Of a stretch of DNA of 64,000 bases, positions 33,982 through 44,900 are shown in pieces. The stretch's first letter is position 1. Every line of letters starts with the position of its first letter. The DNA is from Phlyctochytrium arcticum (Eukaryota > Chytridiomycota > Chytridiomycetes > Chytridiales > Chytridiaceae). The stretch is taken from positions 1 to 64,000 of the forward strand of contig JAHLKI010000056.1 of assembly GCA_025602905.1 (NCBI GenBank). Reading direction: 5' to 3'. Position numbers and translations under genes: made by a program. The notes beneath the pieces were generated by a model. That model had not been told where the DNA came from. It was given only the letters and a program-made list of their open reading frames with translations, and ran no database searches.

Positions 33982-34756
33982 GGCTCAACCGGTTATTGGA
34001 AATATCACCATTTGGCTACGTTGATAGCAACTTAGCTATTGGCTATTGAGTCTCGAGCCTCGGCACTGGTGATCGAATCAAAGAAATGATGCTCCGGGCA
34101 AAACAGAAGAGGGTCGAATGAGATACGTTCCAGATGTTATCGGGATATGAATTGCTTTTAAAGTAAAGGACGCATGTTTGAATGGCACTGAGGAAGGGGC
34201 TTTTGTTCGTGTGATCTTTTGCTGCGTATATGAAATCGAGACGGGTCTTGGAAATTATTCAGATATAAATACGGCAAGGCAATGTGGGCAGATGAGTGTG
34301 ACAGGCATGCCAATCTTCGCTGCCTTTCAGCTATCAAGAACATCATAACAAGCTTACTAGCCAGCGTACAACCTACGCTTCTCAATAAGCCTTTGAATCT
34401 CCGCCGCTACCAAAGTCCCACCACGAGCAGTCTAGTCTCCGGTGGGTGTATATGACCGACTCTTCAACCTACTTTGTTCCCACTACTCTCGCAGTTCTTG
34501 ATGCTGTTCCCCTTACTGTATCAGATCTGCTCACTCAAGAGCAACCTAAAGTATTCCCAGGGTTGCGCAGTATGTTCGGAACATCTACCTTCCTCTTGCC
34601 CGGGTAGTCTCTTTGGTGAAAATATGATTATTAAATGGAGTATTAAGAAGAAATGCTGCAAAAAGTACACAAGTTTTATAGGGCATGAAGGAAAAAGAAT
34701 TGTATGGTTAGATAGTGGCAATGGTATGTACAGATTTGATAGTGATGCAATGAATT
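33982..34756. other. Upstream region of the MADS-box gene and 3' region of the zinc-finger gene
   Basis: No coding region is supported. A short A/T-rich segment at 34620-34700 lies after the stop of the zinc-finger gene. Confidence 0.45.
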
Positions 34757-36546
34757 TCAGCAAAATGTCAGAACCGTGGCGAGTAGCCACTGTCCCCTCC
34801 GCACGCCTGCCTGCAAAATGCAACAGCCCGCATCTAATAATTCGGGTTGTTCGCTGTTCCATTTCCAGATTTGGACATCTGGCGGCATTGACGAGGTTCC
34901 AATTGCCGGAAATTGGCCGTATGCTGGCGATGCGGGAGGTGTGTGGAGGAAAGATGATTGCGACGAACTCACGCCAGCTTGGTGTGTACTACTGCTAAAC
35001 TTGACTAACCGAGCCACGTAAGCTCGAACATTTTCCACTATCGTGGTTTGCGAAACTGTGATTGGAACCGTCCAAGTTCGGGTCTTGGGGAATTGCTGTT
35101 GTTGCTGATGCTGTTGCTTAAGAGTTACGTTGATCCAGAGCATGAGGTCTACTTTGAAGGTTTCAGTCGAGGATTGAAGCATTGTCAAATCTTGTTGGTC
35201 CGTTGGAACATATGTAGCGTGGGAATGTGTAAGCGCCGGCAGGTCATGGGGGATATATTGTGCCTGCGGCTGCGGTGGTGGGGGAAATACGGCCAATGGT
35301 GGTGGAGAAGAGAAAATCCGTTCATTTCTATTTGAAATGTACTCTGACTTGATTTCACCCTGTCCTTTGTATTCGAGCTGCACATGAGAGGTTTTGTTCG
35401 TCATGCTATGCCCGTGCACTTCAACCAGCGAAGTACGGGACATTTCGGGCAAACAAATAAATTCCGGCTCATCCGCTAGATCGAAGCAGCTTTTTGTTGA
35501 TGTGTCGTCTGCTGGTTGTATTGATGAGGTCAAGGGTGTACTGCTGATGTTCCAGCTTGCATTTGGAAGTGATACCACGGAACCAGCCGAATATACTCCT
35601 GCAAACATTTCCTCGCCAGCACTGCAGTCAGAGAGATGCGAACTTGTGTCATATTCTATTGGTGGGGGCACATTTTCTGGTGGTGCGAATGTCCCGGCGA
35701 CGGGTGAAATTTGCGCAGTCAGAGGTGACAAGGGTTGATATGCGTGATGAGAAGGAGTGGGAGTGCTGAGGGGCAATCCGGAATCTATTTGACGAGCAGT
35801 AGCGAGGAGGTTGAGGAGAGGGGCGCATGCGGAGAGGGGTGCCTCTTGTGCCAAAGTGCATCGGGGAATATGATGTTGAGCTTGTCGAAATCGGGCAAGG
35901 TTTCTGCAAAACGTAGTTAGGACTTGCTTGACTTGTCCAAGAAACGCAAATAGCGGTTTACCTGCCGCAAAGACAATGCCAGTGTCGTGACCGTTTCGAT
36001 TCTCGATATACGCAGGGATACCATTTACAGGCTAGGCATACCTTATTTCCCGCTAAGACGACCAGTTGGACATGGTTCACGAAACGCGCCCCGACTAAGA
36101 ACCTACCGACAATGAGAAGCTCTGATGCACGTTTGGCATGATCGTCGTGCAAGTGTGCACCCAAATATCTTGCAGGAATAATGTCATCGCAAAGGGGGCA
36201 ACGGATTTCAGGGCTATTTGCAACTAATAGTTTGGATTAGTATGTTGACAGCCAAATCCAGTTGGTTCGACTTTTGTTCTCACGTACTATTGCTGTGAAG
36301 GGAGTCGTTGGAAGCTGACATGAAGTCTGGATATGGAATCCAAGACATTTCCCGCCGGTGAGCGACCTGCGGGTCATGCGAATCGAGCTGCAGCATCTGG
36401 CCCCGCAGCTTGAGCCTCTTGGAAAGGTGTTTCTTGGGATTTGAACGTTCGTTGGTGGTATTTTCTGTAACTTGAAGAGTTTTTGATGGGTTTGAACACT
36501 TGCTTGATATTTCTGGCAAAGGAAGGGTGCAGGACAATGCAGGCAT
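34757..36546 (-). CDS. Zinc-finger protein with a possible ubiquitin-like C-terminus
   Basis: Three exons (minus), 36546-36288, 36223-35962 and 35903-34757, add up to 555 residues. Exon 2 encodes CPLCDDIIPARYLGAHLHDD plus a further His (C-x2-C-x12-H-x4-H), like C2H2/UBZ-type fingers. A second cysteine cluster, CLACKWYPCVY followed by HWHCLCG, could bind another zinc. Within exon 2, a 54-base GT-AG segment (start GTAGGT, about 36102-36049) is a multiple of three, so it may be a retained or alternative intron. The middle is Pro/Ser/Gln-rich and probably disordered. The end contains WTVPITVSQTTIVENVRAYV and PELLDAGCCIL-AGVRRGQWLL, which looks like a small ubiquitin-like fold, though this is weak. 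Proposed role: a nuclear or ubiquitin-linked adaptor; the family is not identified. Confidence 0.65.
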
Positions 36547-38800
36547 GATTTCAAGTCTACGGACGCCGATGGCATTTGTTCAATACAAACAGCTTTTGGC
36601 GCAAGCAAAACACGGATGATTTTGTCACTCACTGTTACCGGAAGTCTTGCATCATGGCACCAACTCAAACATTTGGAGTTAGAGTGGGAGAACCAGGGAT
36701 TATAGCTTCTCCTTACACCAATCGAAGCACCAACCTGGTCCATTTTCTAAAGCGGCGGACGCCTGGAAAAAAAAATGCACACATTTATTCAAACGTACGC
36801 AACAATTGCCGAACAATAAAGCCGGAAGACGGCGGGTCCCAAGGTTGAGGTACGCTTTGGGCCCTTTGTGAGAGCAACGCCGCAAAGCTGTTACAATTCG
36901 TTTGCCGGATGCGGCACACCACGGCACACGTTGTGGACCGCTGCCACAAGAGAATGCCACAAGAATGCCACAATTTTTCCGACCTAAGGCGACACTTTTC
37001 TGGACTCTGGAGTGTGGGGTAATTACTCCATCTGCCCCAGAACACAGGGCATTCAGCTTCTGAGCCATACAACTTTACCGTCATTTACGGGGGGAGCGCC
37101 GGTTGACCGCAGCTCTACTCTACTGCATTAAGCACAATCTTGCCATACCTAATGCTCGAGCACACCAACAAGTTCCAAAGCTTGGGGCTTTTTTTCGTGC
37201 ATTAGTTTTGGCCGACTTCATGTTCAGGCATCATTGCGCATATTATGCAGGTACTGAATTGAAGGGAGCAATTTTCTCGCTTTTCTTTTTATTTTTTGGA
37301 TTGCGCTATTAGATTGTAATATTTCCCAGACGCAAAGTTGCTTCAAAGTCCCGCAATCGTCAATACGATACTGAGAGTAGTGTGAATATTTCACAAATGC
37401 GCTTGTCCCTGACTTTGAACCTCTGGGAATCCGAGATTAAAGAAGAAAGCCGCGGTTAAATTTCCGGCGGCCACCACCAACTGGAAAAATTAGCAGAAAT
37501 GCTCTGAACTTCCCGGCAGCCAGGCTCTAGTGTCCCGCATCCTTCCGATGGGGGGTGGATTGCCACGTCTACACAAGCTGAGATGTGGCTGCATCCGCAT
37601 GCACTTGCAGCCTTGCCGCCTTCAAGATGCGGACGCGGATTTAATCCTTCTTTTGTTTGTTGCATCAGCCGGTTTGGGCCGAAACGTGCTGGTGCGCTGC
37701 TATATGCGTTGCTATTCGCCAGAAATAGCAAATACTCTCGAGCCAAACTCAAACGCGTCAACGGTCGCGGTCTCGCGGATTACGAAGTCCTACTTTTGAA
37801 AAAAGCGCGAAGCCTGTGACTCTGCTGAGATGAACCGAGACCATACTCGTAGCACTCTTGGCTGTTGAATGAACATTGTGCAGAAAATCTTCGCGAACTC
37901 CTTTGCAATCCTACCTGTCACCTCGGTAAGTTGGATGATTGGTTGTTCCTCCGTTGACGCTGACCGATTTTCGAACGGATGCGATGGAACCAGAAGCTCC
38001 CCGGACAGCAAGTGGGTACAGTAAGACTATCGAGCCGAAATCGCAATTGCTTCCAATATGATATTGACCTCGGTTCGTTCTCCAACCTTTGAATCGCAAT
38101 CGAAACTCTGACGTGCATATGAAAACCAGCTCCCAAATTTGGACCCAGAAGTTCACACAAAGCTTTCGATGGATCTGTTGAAGGCTTTGATGCCCTCTCT
38201 CATTACAAGCCACGAGGGTTTGGCATCCATCCTTTCGCTTTTGAAAGTCCCCTTACATTCCGTAGGCTGTTTTGACTGGCCCGGCGCTGGGTTCGACAAT
38301 ACTGTAGCTCCAACAGTCGTCCCGCCGATTCACTTGAGCTAGCGTTTTCAGAAGAAGAACGGTGTTTGTATGCATATATAGACTAGTTGAGAGAATCAAT
38401 TGCCACCGCCTTGCGAATGATCCTGCGCAAACTGTATCATCCAAGTCCACACTCGCATCCAGTAACAATTGCTTCAGTTTCCAAACATTACCCACGGTGC
38501 AATGTCAGTGCATACCGCCATAGCATTCTGATAGCAGAAAAAATCATCAGAATGTGAACTGAATTTTTCATGTCAACGATCCAAGTTTTCGGATCGCGTG
38601 ACACACCAAAGCGACGAGTTTGGCGAAGTTGCCGTTTGAAACGAAGCATCTGGCGAAATAATTGGGATTTATCATCTACTTCTAAACAACTCAAACACCC
38701 TCAACAGAAAAGAAGCCTCTTCACCAACTCAAGCTAAACCCAGAACCTAGTACGACCTCCCAATAGCCCGCGCAAGTTCTATTGCCCGCGTTCGACCAAT
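36547..38800. other. Intergenic region of 2.2 kb, no gene seen
   Basis: Short ORFs only, none with a domain or workable splice sites. The base composition is mixed. It separates the minus-strand zinc-finger gene from the plus-strand CH-domain gene, so it probably holds both promoters. Confidence 0.45.
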
Positions 38801-41800
38801 ATGAGTGGTAGGTGGAATCGTAACCCATCCTGGATCTGTGTTGATACAGTGTCTTCTCAGCCCCGTACCCAGGGCCCAATCTCAGCGCTGCCACGGGAGA
38901 ACTTCAAAGACTTCTCAAGCACTATGAATCTCATGAGCGGAATTCATCGCCGGTTGTAGTTCGAGCAGCTCACGCTGCTTTCGAAGACGTCGAGGCGTAT
39001 GGGCGAACAATGCAGACATTGGAAGGGCAAGCTTCAAAGGTTGTCGATGACAAGTTGGCCCGTGCCTTGCGTACCTCATTTCGGGATGTGATTGGGCGCA
39101 CAGGAACCACCATGGCCCGAGAATTGGATAAAGTCTCGAGCAATTTGATTGATGAAGTGCGTTTTGTTTTCGAGGCAGATGCTTTAGATGATCCTCATTC
39201 TGGTACGACCCAACCACCCAAAGGCGGTTCTGCATTAAAGAAATCTGTGGGGCGGACCCATTTCTGAAGTATAGTTTTACTTATGTTGATTTATAGGTGA
39301 AGAAGCAATAGAATCTCTCCGCCAATCCCTTGCTGAACAAGTGGCGAAAATGGACATTGCTGGACAACTTGAAGCAACTCTCAATGAATTCATGGCAACA
39401 CGGTTTCGTGAAACAGCGTTTCAACTCTACACGGACCTGCTCCACTCTTTGGATTCTGTGGCTGATGATACCCTCACAGCGAGAGTTCAAGGTGTAAACG
39501 CTAAGTTGAATATCATGCCTTCAAACGATACTCCATTGCCGATCCCACCCAAAGTAAGCATGCGTAATTTCACCAAGTTTTAAGTGGAATCTGACAAATG
39601 GGTTCATCAGCCGGTACCGCGACCACAGACCGGAACTTCTTCCTATGGCCGCCCGCCATCTCAAGTCTCTCCAGTAGGGCATGCTCCTATGCCAAATGTA
39701 CCTCAAAGGCCTGCGCAGAAACCAGCCAGCCAGTCCTCAGTTCCAGCGCCGGACACGCCCCAATCGCGGGCTCCGCCGGTCGTCAGACCCAAGCCGAAGG
39801 CACTCTCCACTGAAGGTCCGTCGGAAACGGTGGCACCCCTAGCGGCGGAGAAGTCTCCCATTGCCAGGTCCCAGGTCTCATTGGCCGACGTGGGAGGTCA
39901 GATGTCTGACATTGGTAGCGATGAACATGACCAAGAACCTCCTAAACCTAATGTTCGACCTGAGTTAAATCGCATGCTTTCCGGCCCACCCCCCAGAGCA
40001 GTACGTTCAGTTCCCCGCCCCATGAGTCAAGTGGACATGGACAGAGTGCACGCCGAGGCTGGGGATGTCAGTAATCCTGCATCTCCCGTGCGCAGCTCGC
40101 CCTCCCGCCGTGGCACGATTGCTACATACTCCCAGCCACTTGACGACTCAGAGTATGATTACGTGGAGGACGCACCGTCCGCCAGCGAAGTCACTTCACA
40201 TGCACAGGAAGAGCCCATCGTGCAGCCAGCGGTCCCACCGCGTCCCAGTCAACCGACAACTACGGGAGACCCAGTAGATGCTGAAATCGTTCAAGGGTCC
40301 GACGAACACGGAAAATCGGTCAAGGAAAAGCAGAAAGCTATGAAATCTCCTAAAATGGGCATCCGTGGCATGCTCAGTCATCTGACAAAGTCCCGCCCGA
40401 AAAAGGGCAAGAAAGGAGCAAAAGAAGATGACGAGGATCTGGAGGAGGCAGATACGCATGGGCCGGTAAGTGTAAATTGTTGCTTTATTACTTTTCGTTT
40501 TGATAAAAACTTAATCTGAATTGTAGGGTCCCGTAATGGCAGACCCGAACGCTGCACCGGAGGAACACTTTGACGATCAGCCAGTTGAGCAAATCTCTAG
40601 TGTCCCGCCAGCATCTGACCCGGTGGAGTCAGCTGACTATGATCATGTCCCGTCGCACCTGAAAGAAAAGAGCCTTGCTAGCGGACGCTCGTCCAGGCAC
40701 ACTCACTCGCGCCCCGGATCGAACGGTAGTGCTGCACCATTTAATGTTTCTCAGACAACGGGAGTACAAAATGATGCTGCGGGGAACACGCAACACCAAA
40801 ATGCTTCTGTTGAAGATTTGCGGGACGATCGCGATCCCAACAGGCCCCCAAGTGTCCCCACTCGGCCGAAAAGACCCCAGAATGCAGCTATGAGTGCACT
40901 TGCATCAGTGATGCGAGGAGGCAATGCCCGACCAGATGAGTCAATAGACTCTGACGATGCTGCCAGTGTCTCTAGCGCCAAGGGAAGTTTAGCTAGTGGT
41001 GCCGCCGTTCGCACGAGTATATACTCGGATTCAGGCGATTCAGAGCACTTCAATGAGCGCCCTCTTAGCCAATACTCCTCACACACCCAACCAGGAGGTG
41101 CTCCTTCCGGACGCCCCCAGAGTCAGTATTCTACTGGTCCGGGAGTTGGTCCTCGGCCAGCCAGTCAGTACTCCACGGGACAAGCTCATGGTGGTCGACC
41201 CCCTAGCCAGTATTCCATGGGACAAGTCTCAGAAGCTGGAACTGACCGTCGGAGCATTCATCACGACGCGCGTGAGGAAGTTGAACCCAGAGGAAGGGGT
41301 CAAGTCATAAGTCCTGCTCGTAAAAGCATGCACGAAGACAGTGTATCTGTCTCATCTTCAGCTCCTGATGATTTGCCTGCGGTTGCCCCTCGTCGACCCC
41401 CCAAACCCGTACAATCCAACAGTCCCATGCGCCGTAGTGCAGCCGATCCAGGCAGTCCTGCGGGACCTCCTGTCATTCCACAAAAGCCTGCTGTTTCGCG
41501 TAAAAGCATGCATATAGAAGACGGGGGTCCAGCGTCTCCCACGTCTCGCAAAAGTCTGTATATGATGGATGATGTCACTCCCCGATCCCCTACGGGATCG
41601 GTACCCCCTCCGCAGCACCGTCCACGCCCACCCCCTGCAGCACAGGATCGGCCAAAATCTACATTTTCGAGCAACTCAACTGGAAGTGCCATGCATGACT
41701 CCGGCTCTGGACATCAAGAATATACCCAAGAGACAGAAGAGCCTGTGCCTGCGGAAGTGGCGGCTTCTCCACGACCTCGCAGGATTCCAGGTGTATTTGC

Positions 41801-42787
41801 GACAAATCATGGTGCTCTTGGTGCCCTCGCGGCGGCTGTCACAGGCCGTGGTGCTCAGGCGCACACTTATGACGAACCGGAAAGAGAATCAGATGGTCAT
41901 CAATATGATGCGCCACCTTCAGATGTGGTACGTTGATTTTGTTGACTCGATTTGTTGACGCAACAGCATTCTCATGGTACTGCTTTCTTCTTCCAGGTCG
42001 TTCCTGGTCATCACGCTGATCAATCAAACGTGCGTCAAGACGCCTATCGTCGCATTTTTGGAAGCACGAAATACTGATGAAAGCTTCGTTTCTAGGCTCC
42101 AGCGGAACATCCGAGATCCCCTCCAATGACACGATCTGGACAAAGTGCGAGTGCTTCTCAAGGAGACTTGTTTAATGGTCCCGGTTTGGTACGTTATGAA
42201 TTTGTTTAACCCTTGACCCAAAGCTCACATCAGCACAGGCCCTCAAGCGACGAGAATCGAGTACAAGTGGTGATGATCGAGCCATTGAAAAGGTCTGGGA
42301 TCATAAGATTCTTGGTGTAAATGTTCATATCTAATGATTTCACTGCAGGCTGCAATGGAGTGGTTGAACAAGAATTTGGAAAGTCAGAATGTTCACGTGG
42401 ACAATTTATATTCCTCTCTTGGCAATGGCTTGAACCTGATCTATGCCCTTGAGGTAGTATCTTGGATATCTGGCTATTTGCAGTTCCCCAATTTGACCTG
42501 TGATGAATTCTTTTTTATCAGGCTCAGACTGGTCAATCGGTTGGAAAGTACAACAAACGAGCGATGCTACCCGTTCACAAGATTGACAATATTGCCGTCG
42601 CATTAAATTTCCTGAAGAAGAATGGTGTGAACACCGGATTTTGTTCGCCACAAGGTATGTAGCGTATTAAATGAGTTGATTATGTGTTCAACTTCACTCC
42701 TCACCGTCACTTGCAATAGATATCATGGACGGAGACCGCGGGAAGATACTGACGCTGTTTAACTATATTCTTAAAGTTTTCCCTTAA
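38801..42787 (+). CDS. Large scaffold-like protein with a C-terminal calponin-homology (CH) domain
   Basis: Eleven exons in phase: 38801-38807, 38861-39202, 39297-39553, 39611-40465, 40527-41927, 41997-42029, 42096-42188, 42239-42292, 42349-42453, 42522-42654 and 42720-42787, giving 1,115 residues. Residues about 1-200 are helical (ELQRLLKHYESHE, RAAHAAFEDVEAYGRTMQTL, LTARVQGVNAKLNIM). About 200-1000 is Pro/Ser/Arg-rich and disordered, with a repeated SQYS(T/S/M) motif (four copies around residues 680-750), repeated RKS(M/L)(H/Y) motifs and several poly-Pro patches suited to SH3 binding. Residues about 1015-1115 are one CH domain: AAMEWLNKNLESQNVHVDNL, YSSLGNGLNLIYALE, NIAVALNFLKKNGV, FCSPQDIMDGDRGKILTLF. 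Single CH domains often bind actin, microtubules or signalling partners. Proposed role: a cortical cytoskeleton scaffold. The family is not recognised. Confidence 0.8.
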
Positions 42788-43091
42788 GCTAAACTTTGTC
42801 TTCTTACAAATATTGCAATCCTTCTACATTGGATTCATTAATGCACATCTTTGGTGCTTTGCTTGGTGGTGAATGTGGGAGAGTCGTCTGTCTCTTTTCC
42901 TCCTTGGAACAAGATGTTTGACCAACCGAACAGCCAGAGACAACGATGACAAAGTTGACAAAGATAGGACATAACATCAATGCAATCTTTGCGAATTTAG
43001 CAATTTCTTCGCCACAATGGACGGTACGTGTGATTATATAAGTATCGGTATAAATATGAAAATTGTACATGTGTTATAATACTTGGTTCAC
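42788..43091. other. Convergent spacer, no gene seen
   Basis: The 3' ends of the CH-domain gene and the His/Pro-rich gene meet here. Confidence 0.5.
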
Positions 43092-44900
43092 TCATTCATC
43101 GGTAATTGACGATTCTACTGATGTTCTACTTTCTTCCGTCTGAAGCTTATGAATGCCATCTGGCGGCTCATCGTTACTGGGCGCTTTTTTTGTGCGAGTT
43201 GCGGAAGGTATTTCCAGGTGGTCCTGCGCGTGCCTCAGACTGCCCGTCAGAGTTGCCGTCGGATCATTTCTACTTCCAGAATGTTCTGGTTCAGAGTCGT
43301 CACTCAGACGACGGGGTGTTGAGGTTGCCGGCAGTGTAGCAGAGACATCCATCTGGATATCTGTAATAATGTTACGGAGCATGTCGACCAATCGATCGCC
43401 AAGCGAAGGTAAATAGCGTCCCAAGGCCCGTTCCAGAGGCGAGTCGTTCAAAGCCCGATAATTCATGTGGCCAGCGATTCCGCCATTTGATGCATGCTCT
43501 CGAGGCGTGATGGTCGACTCTCCGGACGCTGAACTGAGTTGCCGCATTAACGATGAGACTTCGGCCCGCAGATTTTTATTATCTTGCCGTAACTGACTGC
43601 ACGTATCGTGTAGATCTCGCATGAATCGAAGCGATTCATCCAGGCGCTCACTATTTCCGTTATGAGTTGCGGATATGGGAGTTGTAAGACCGTGCGAGAA
43701 GGCTGAAGTGTTGCCGCTCTCCACGGGGTATAATGGGGATGCCATCGAGGAGTGGTGCAAGTCGGGTGGCGCCGTGTGGGAAGATGGACCAGATGCAGAC
43801 GAGACTCCAACTGACGGCCTTTTACGAGGAACATTTGGCTATACACAAAAAGAAAGCTTTGGTTAGAATTTGCAACCTCGACAAATGCGTGAACCACAAC
43901 AATAAAAACTTACTTCATCGTCTTCTCCGGGGCCACGCTTGATAGGAAGCTGCAGAGAGCGCCGGTGTTTCTCCATATATGCCACAAGCCCAGATAGCAT
44001 GTCCGCTTCTTCAGTCGATGGAATTGCACGACCCTCGTCATCACGGGCCAAGCGCCTTGCTCGGAGTCGCTCAATCAGTTCCTGTTGCTTCTTCGGACTG
44101 AGGTCATGGTAATCAGCTCTACAAAGGGTCCCCTTTGTCTTCAACCGAATCCGCACGTAAGGATGCCCATCCACGGGAGAGAACCAGGCAATATCGGAGA
44201 TGTCTTGGACGTTGTTGAGCTGAGGGGGTTTGAGTAGGGGCAAATCCTCCAGATCCATCAGATGTGCCGGTGAAGACCTTCGTCCACGATGTGGGTGGAC
44301 GAGATCAGCGTAGTGATGACCATGGCTAGGATTCGCAAATTGCGAGTGACGAGCGGGTGGAGGTAGTGAGTTGGGGTATGGGGCCGGGGAGGATCCATAG
44401 GGTGATGAGCGGCGGTAGGAAGGATTCTGGGGGTAAGGGGAGTCGTGATGGCGCGCATATTGTGAGGAGATGGATGCAGAGAGCAGCGGCGGATGTCCTG
44501 GCATTTGATGCGACTCATGAGGGGGCTGGGATGGAGGGTGATGGGAGTGATGCGAATTGCTTGGTGGAGGCCGGTAGGTTCCCGAATGGCTGTACTGATG
44601 CAAGTTTGAAGGAGGGCCGGAAGGCTGGCGGGTGAATCCTGAGTGCGATGAGGGTGGGCCAGGCGGGCAAGATGTCGGGGGGCCGAATGCTCCTGAGCCC
44701 ACTATCGGCGGTGGAGTTTGCTGATGAGGGCGGTGCGGTGGGGGAAGGGCTCGGGGATGGGGTTGCTGGCCGTGATGATGTTGTAACTCTCGGGGTGATG
44801 GTGGTGGTGGTCCCCCCGAGTGATGATAATGGGACCCATTGGAAGATGAGAAGGGAAGTGGTGATGGAGATGTTTTCCGTTCGTCGTGAGATTCTTCCAT
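43092..44900 (-). CDS. His/Pro-rich protein with a coiled-coil segment (unknown function)
   Basis: Two exons (minus), 44900-43914 and 43838-43092, give 577 residues with a 75-base intron. The first 215 residues are extremely rich in His, Pro and Ser (HHSGGPPPPSPRELQHHHGQ and similar). A folded block follows: LNNVQDISDIAWFSPVDGHP, then VRIRLKTKGTLCRADYHDL, then LSPKKQQELIERLRARRLAR, which looks like a small globular domain with a basic helix. The second exon has a coiled coil (ESLRFMRDLHDTCSQLRQDN followed by KNLRAEVSSLMRQL) and another helix block ERALGRYLPSLGDRLVDMLR. No catalytic motif is visible. The layout suggests a structural or DNA/RNA-associated protein. The stop is at 43092. Confidence 0.75.
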
